A DNA stretch of 7,037 nucleotides from Alphaproteobacteria bacterium (lineage in GTDB: Bacteria > Pseudomonadota > Alphaproteobacteria > DSM-16000 > Inquilinaceae): the NCBI GenBank assembly GCA_029263555.1, contig JAJUFW010000151.1, forward strand, positions 1 to 7,037. Reading direction: 5' to 3'. Each line of letters opens with the position of its first letter. Position 1 is the first letter of the stretch. Made by a program: the position numbers and the translations under genes. The notes below the pieces were generated by a model that was not told where the DNA came from, did no database searches, and was given only the letters and a program-made list of their open reading frames with translations. Shown piece after piece: positions 6,320 to 7,037 of this stretch.

Positions 6320-6348
6320 ATGTCCATCCGATATTTAGGGATTGGATG
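6302..6348. repeat. GGATG/CATCC inverted-repeat array in the hflK-mrp promoter region
   Basis: Four copies of one element lie within 47 bases: CATCC at 6302-6306, GGATG at 6310-6314, CATCC at 6325-6329 and GGATG at 6344-6348, in alternating orientation. The first two form a perfect palindrome CATCCG-G-CGGATG (6302-6314). The second and third form 10-base arms CGGATGGGCA and TGTCCATCCG (6309-6318, 6321-6330) around AA with a single mismatch. The array covers the candidate hflK -35 and ends 12 bases before the mrp ATG. This looks like an operator for a dimeric regulator, or a leader hairpin in the mrp mRNA. No known binding motif is recognised. Confidence 0.45.
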
Positions 6349-6359
6349 GGTTTTCAACC

Positions 6360-7037
<678 letters not shown>

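Overview
The window looks like ordinary chromosomal DNA from a GC-rich alphaproteobacterium. A Rhodospirillales-type organism is my best guess, based on the high GC content, the GC-biased third codon positions and the hflK-hflC-DUF2065-degP gene order with a divergent mrp. Nothing points to phage, plasmid, transposon or CRISPR origin. Coding density is high, and the longest non-coding stretch is about 240 bases.

Left part, plus strand (1-1983): the window opens inside serB (phosphoserine phosphatase, last step of serine synthesis), which lacks only a short N-terminus. An 86-base gap with a candidate promoter follows, and then a complete aldo/keto reductase of the YghZ/Gpr type. This gene converges on the next block, and the 72-base junction holds two GC-rich hairpins.

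Middle, minus strand (2056-6211): an envelope protein quality-control block reads right to left as hflK, hflC, a small DUF2065 membrane protein and a periplasmic DegP/HtrA-type serine protease with two PDZ domains. HflK and HflC form the SPFH-family membrane complex that surrounds and modulates the AAA protease FtsH. DegP handles misfolded proteins on the periplasmic side. hflK and hflC overlap by four bases and are surely co-translated. DUF2065 follows after a gap with a very strong hairpin. degP follows after a gap that could hold its own stress promoter.

Right part, plus strand (6360-7037): mrp/apbC, a P-loop ATPase acting as an iron-sulfur cluster carrier, runs off the right edge. The 148-base region between mrp and hflK is a divergent promoter region. 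It carries a near-perfect palindrome and four copies of a GGATG/CATCC element, one of which touches a plausible hflK -35 box.

I did not find a new biological system. The observations most worth checking are the repeat array in the hflK-mrp promoter region, the hairpin that splits hflC from DUF2065, and the repeated pairing of the uncharacterised DUF2065 protein with HflKC and DegP.
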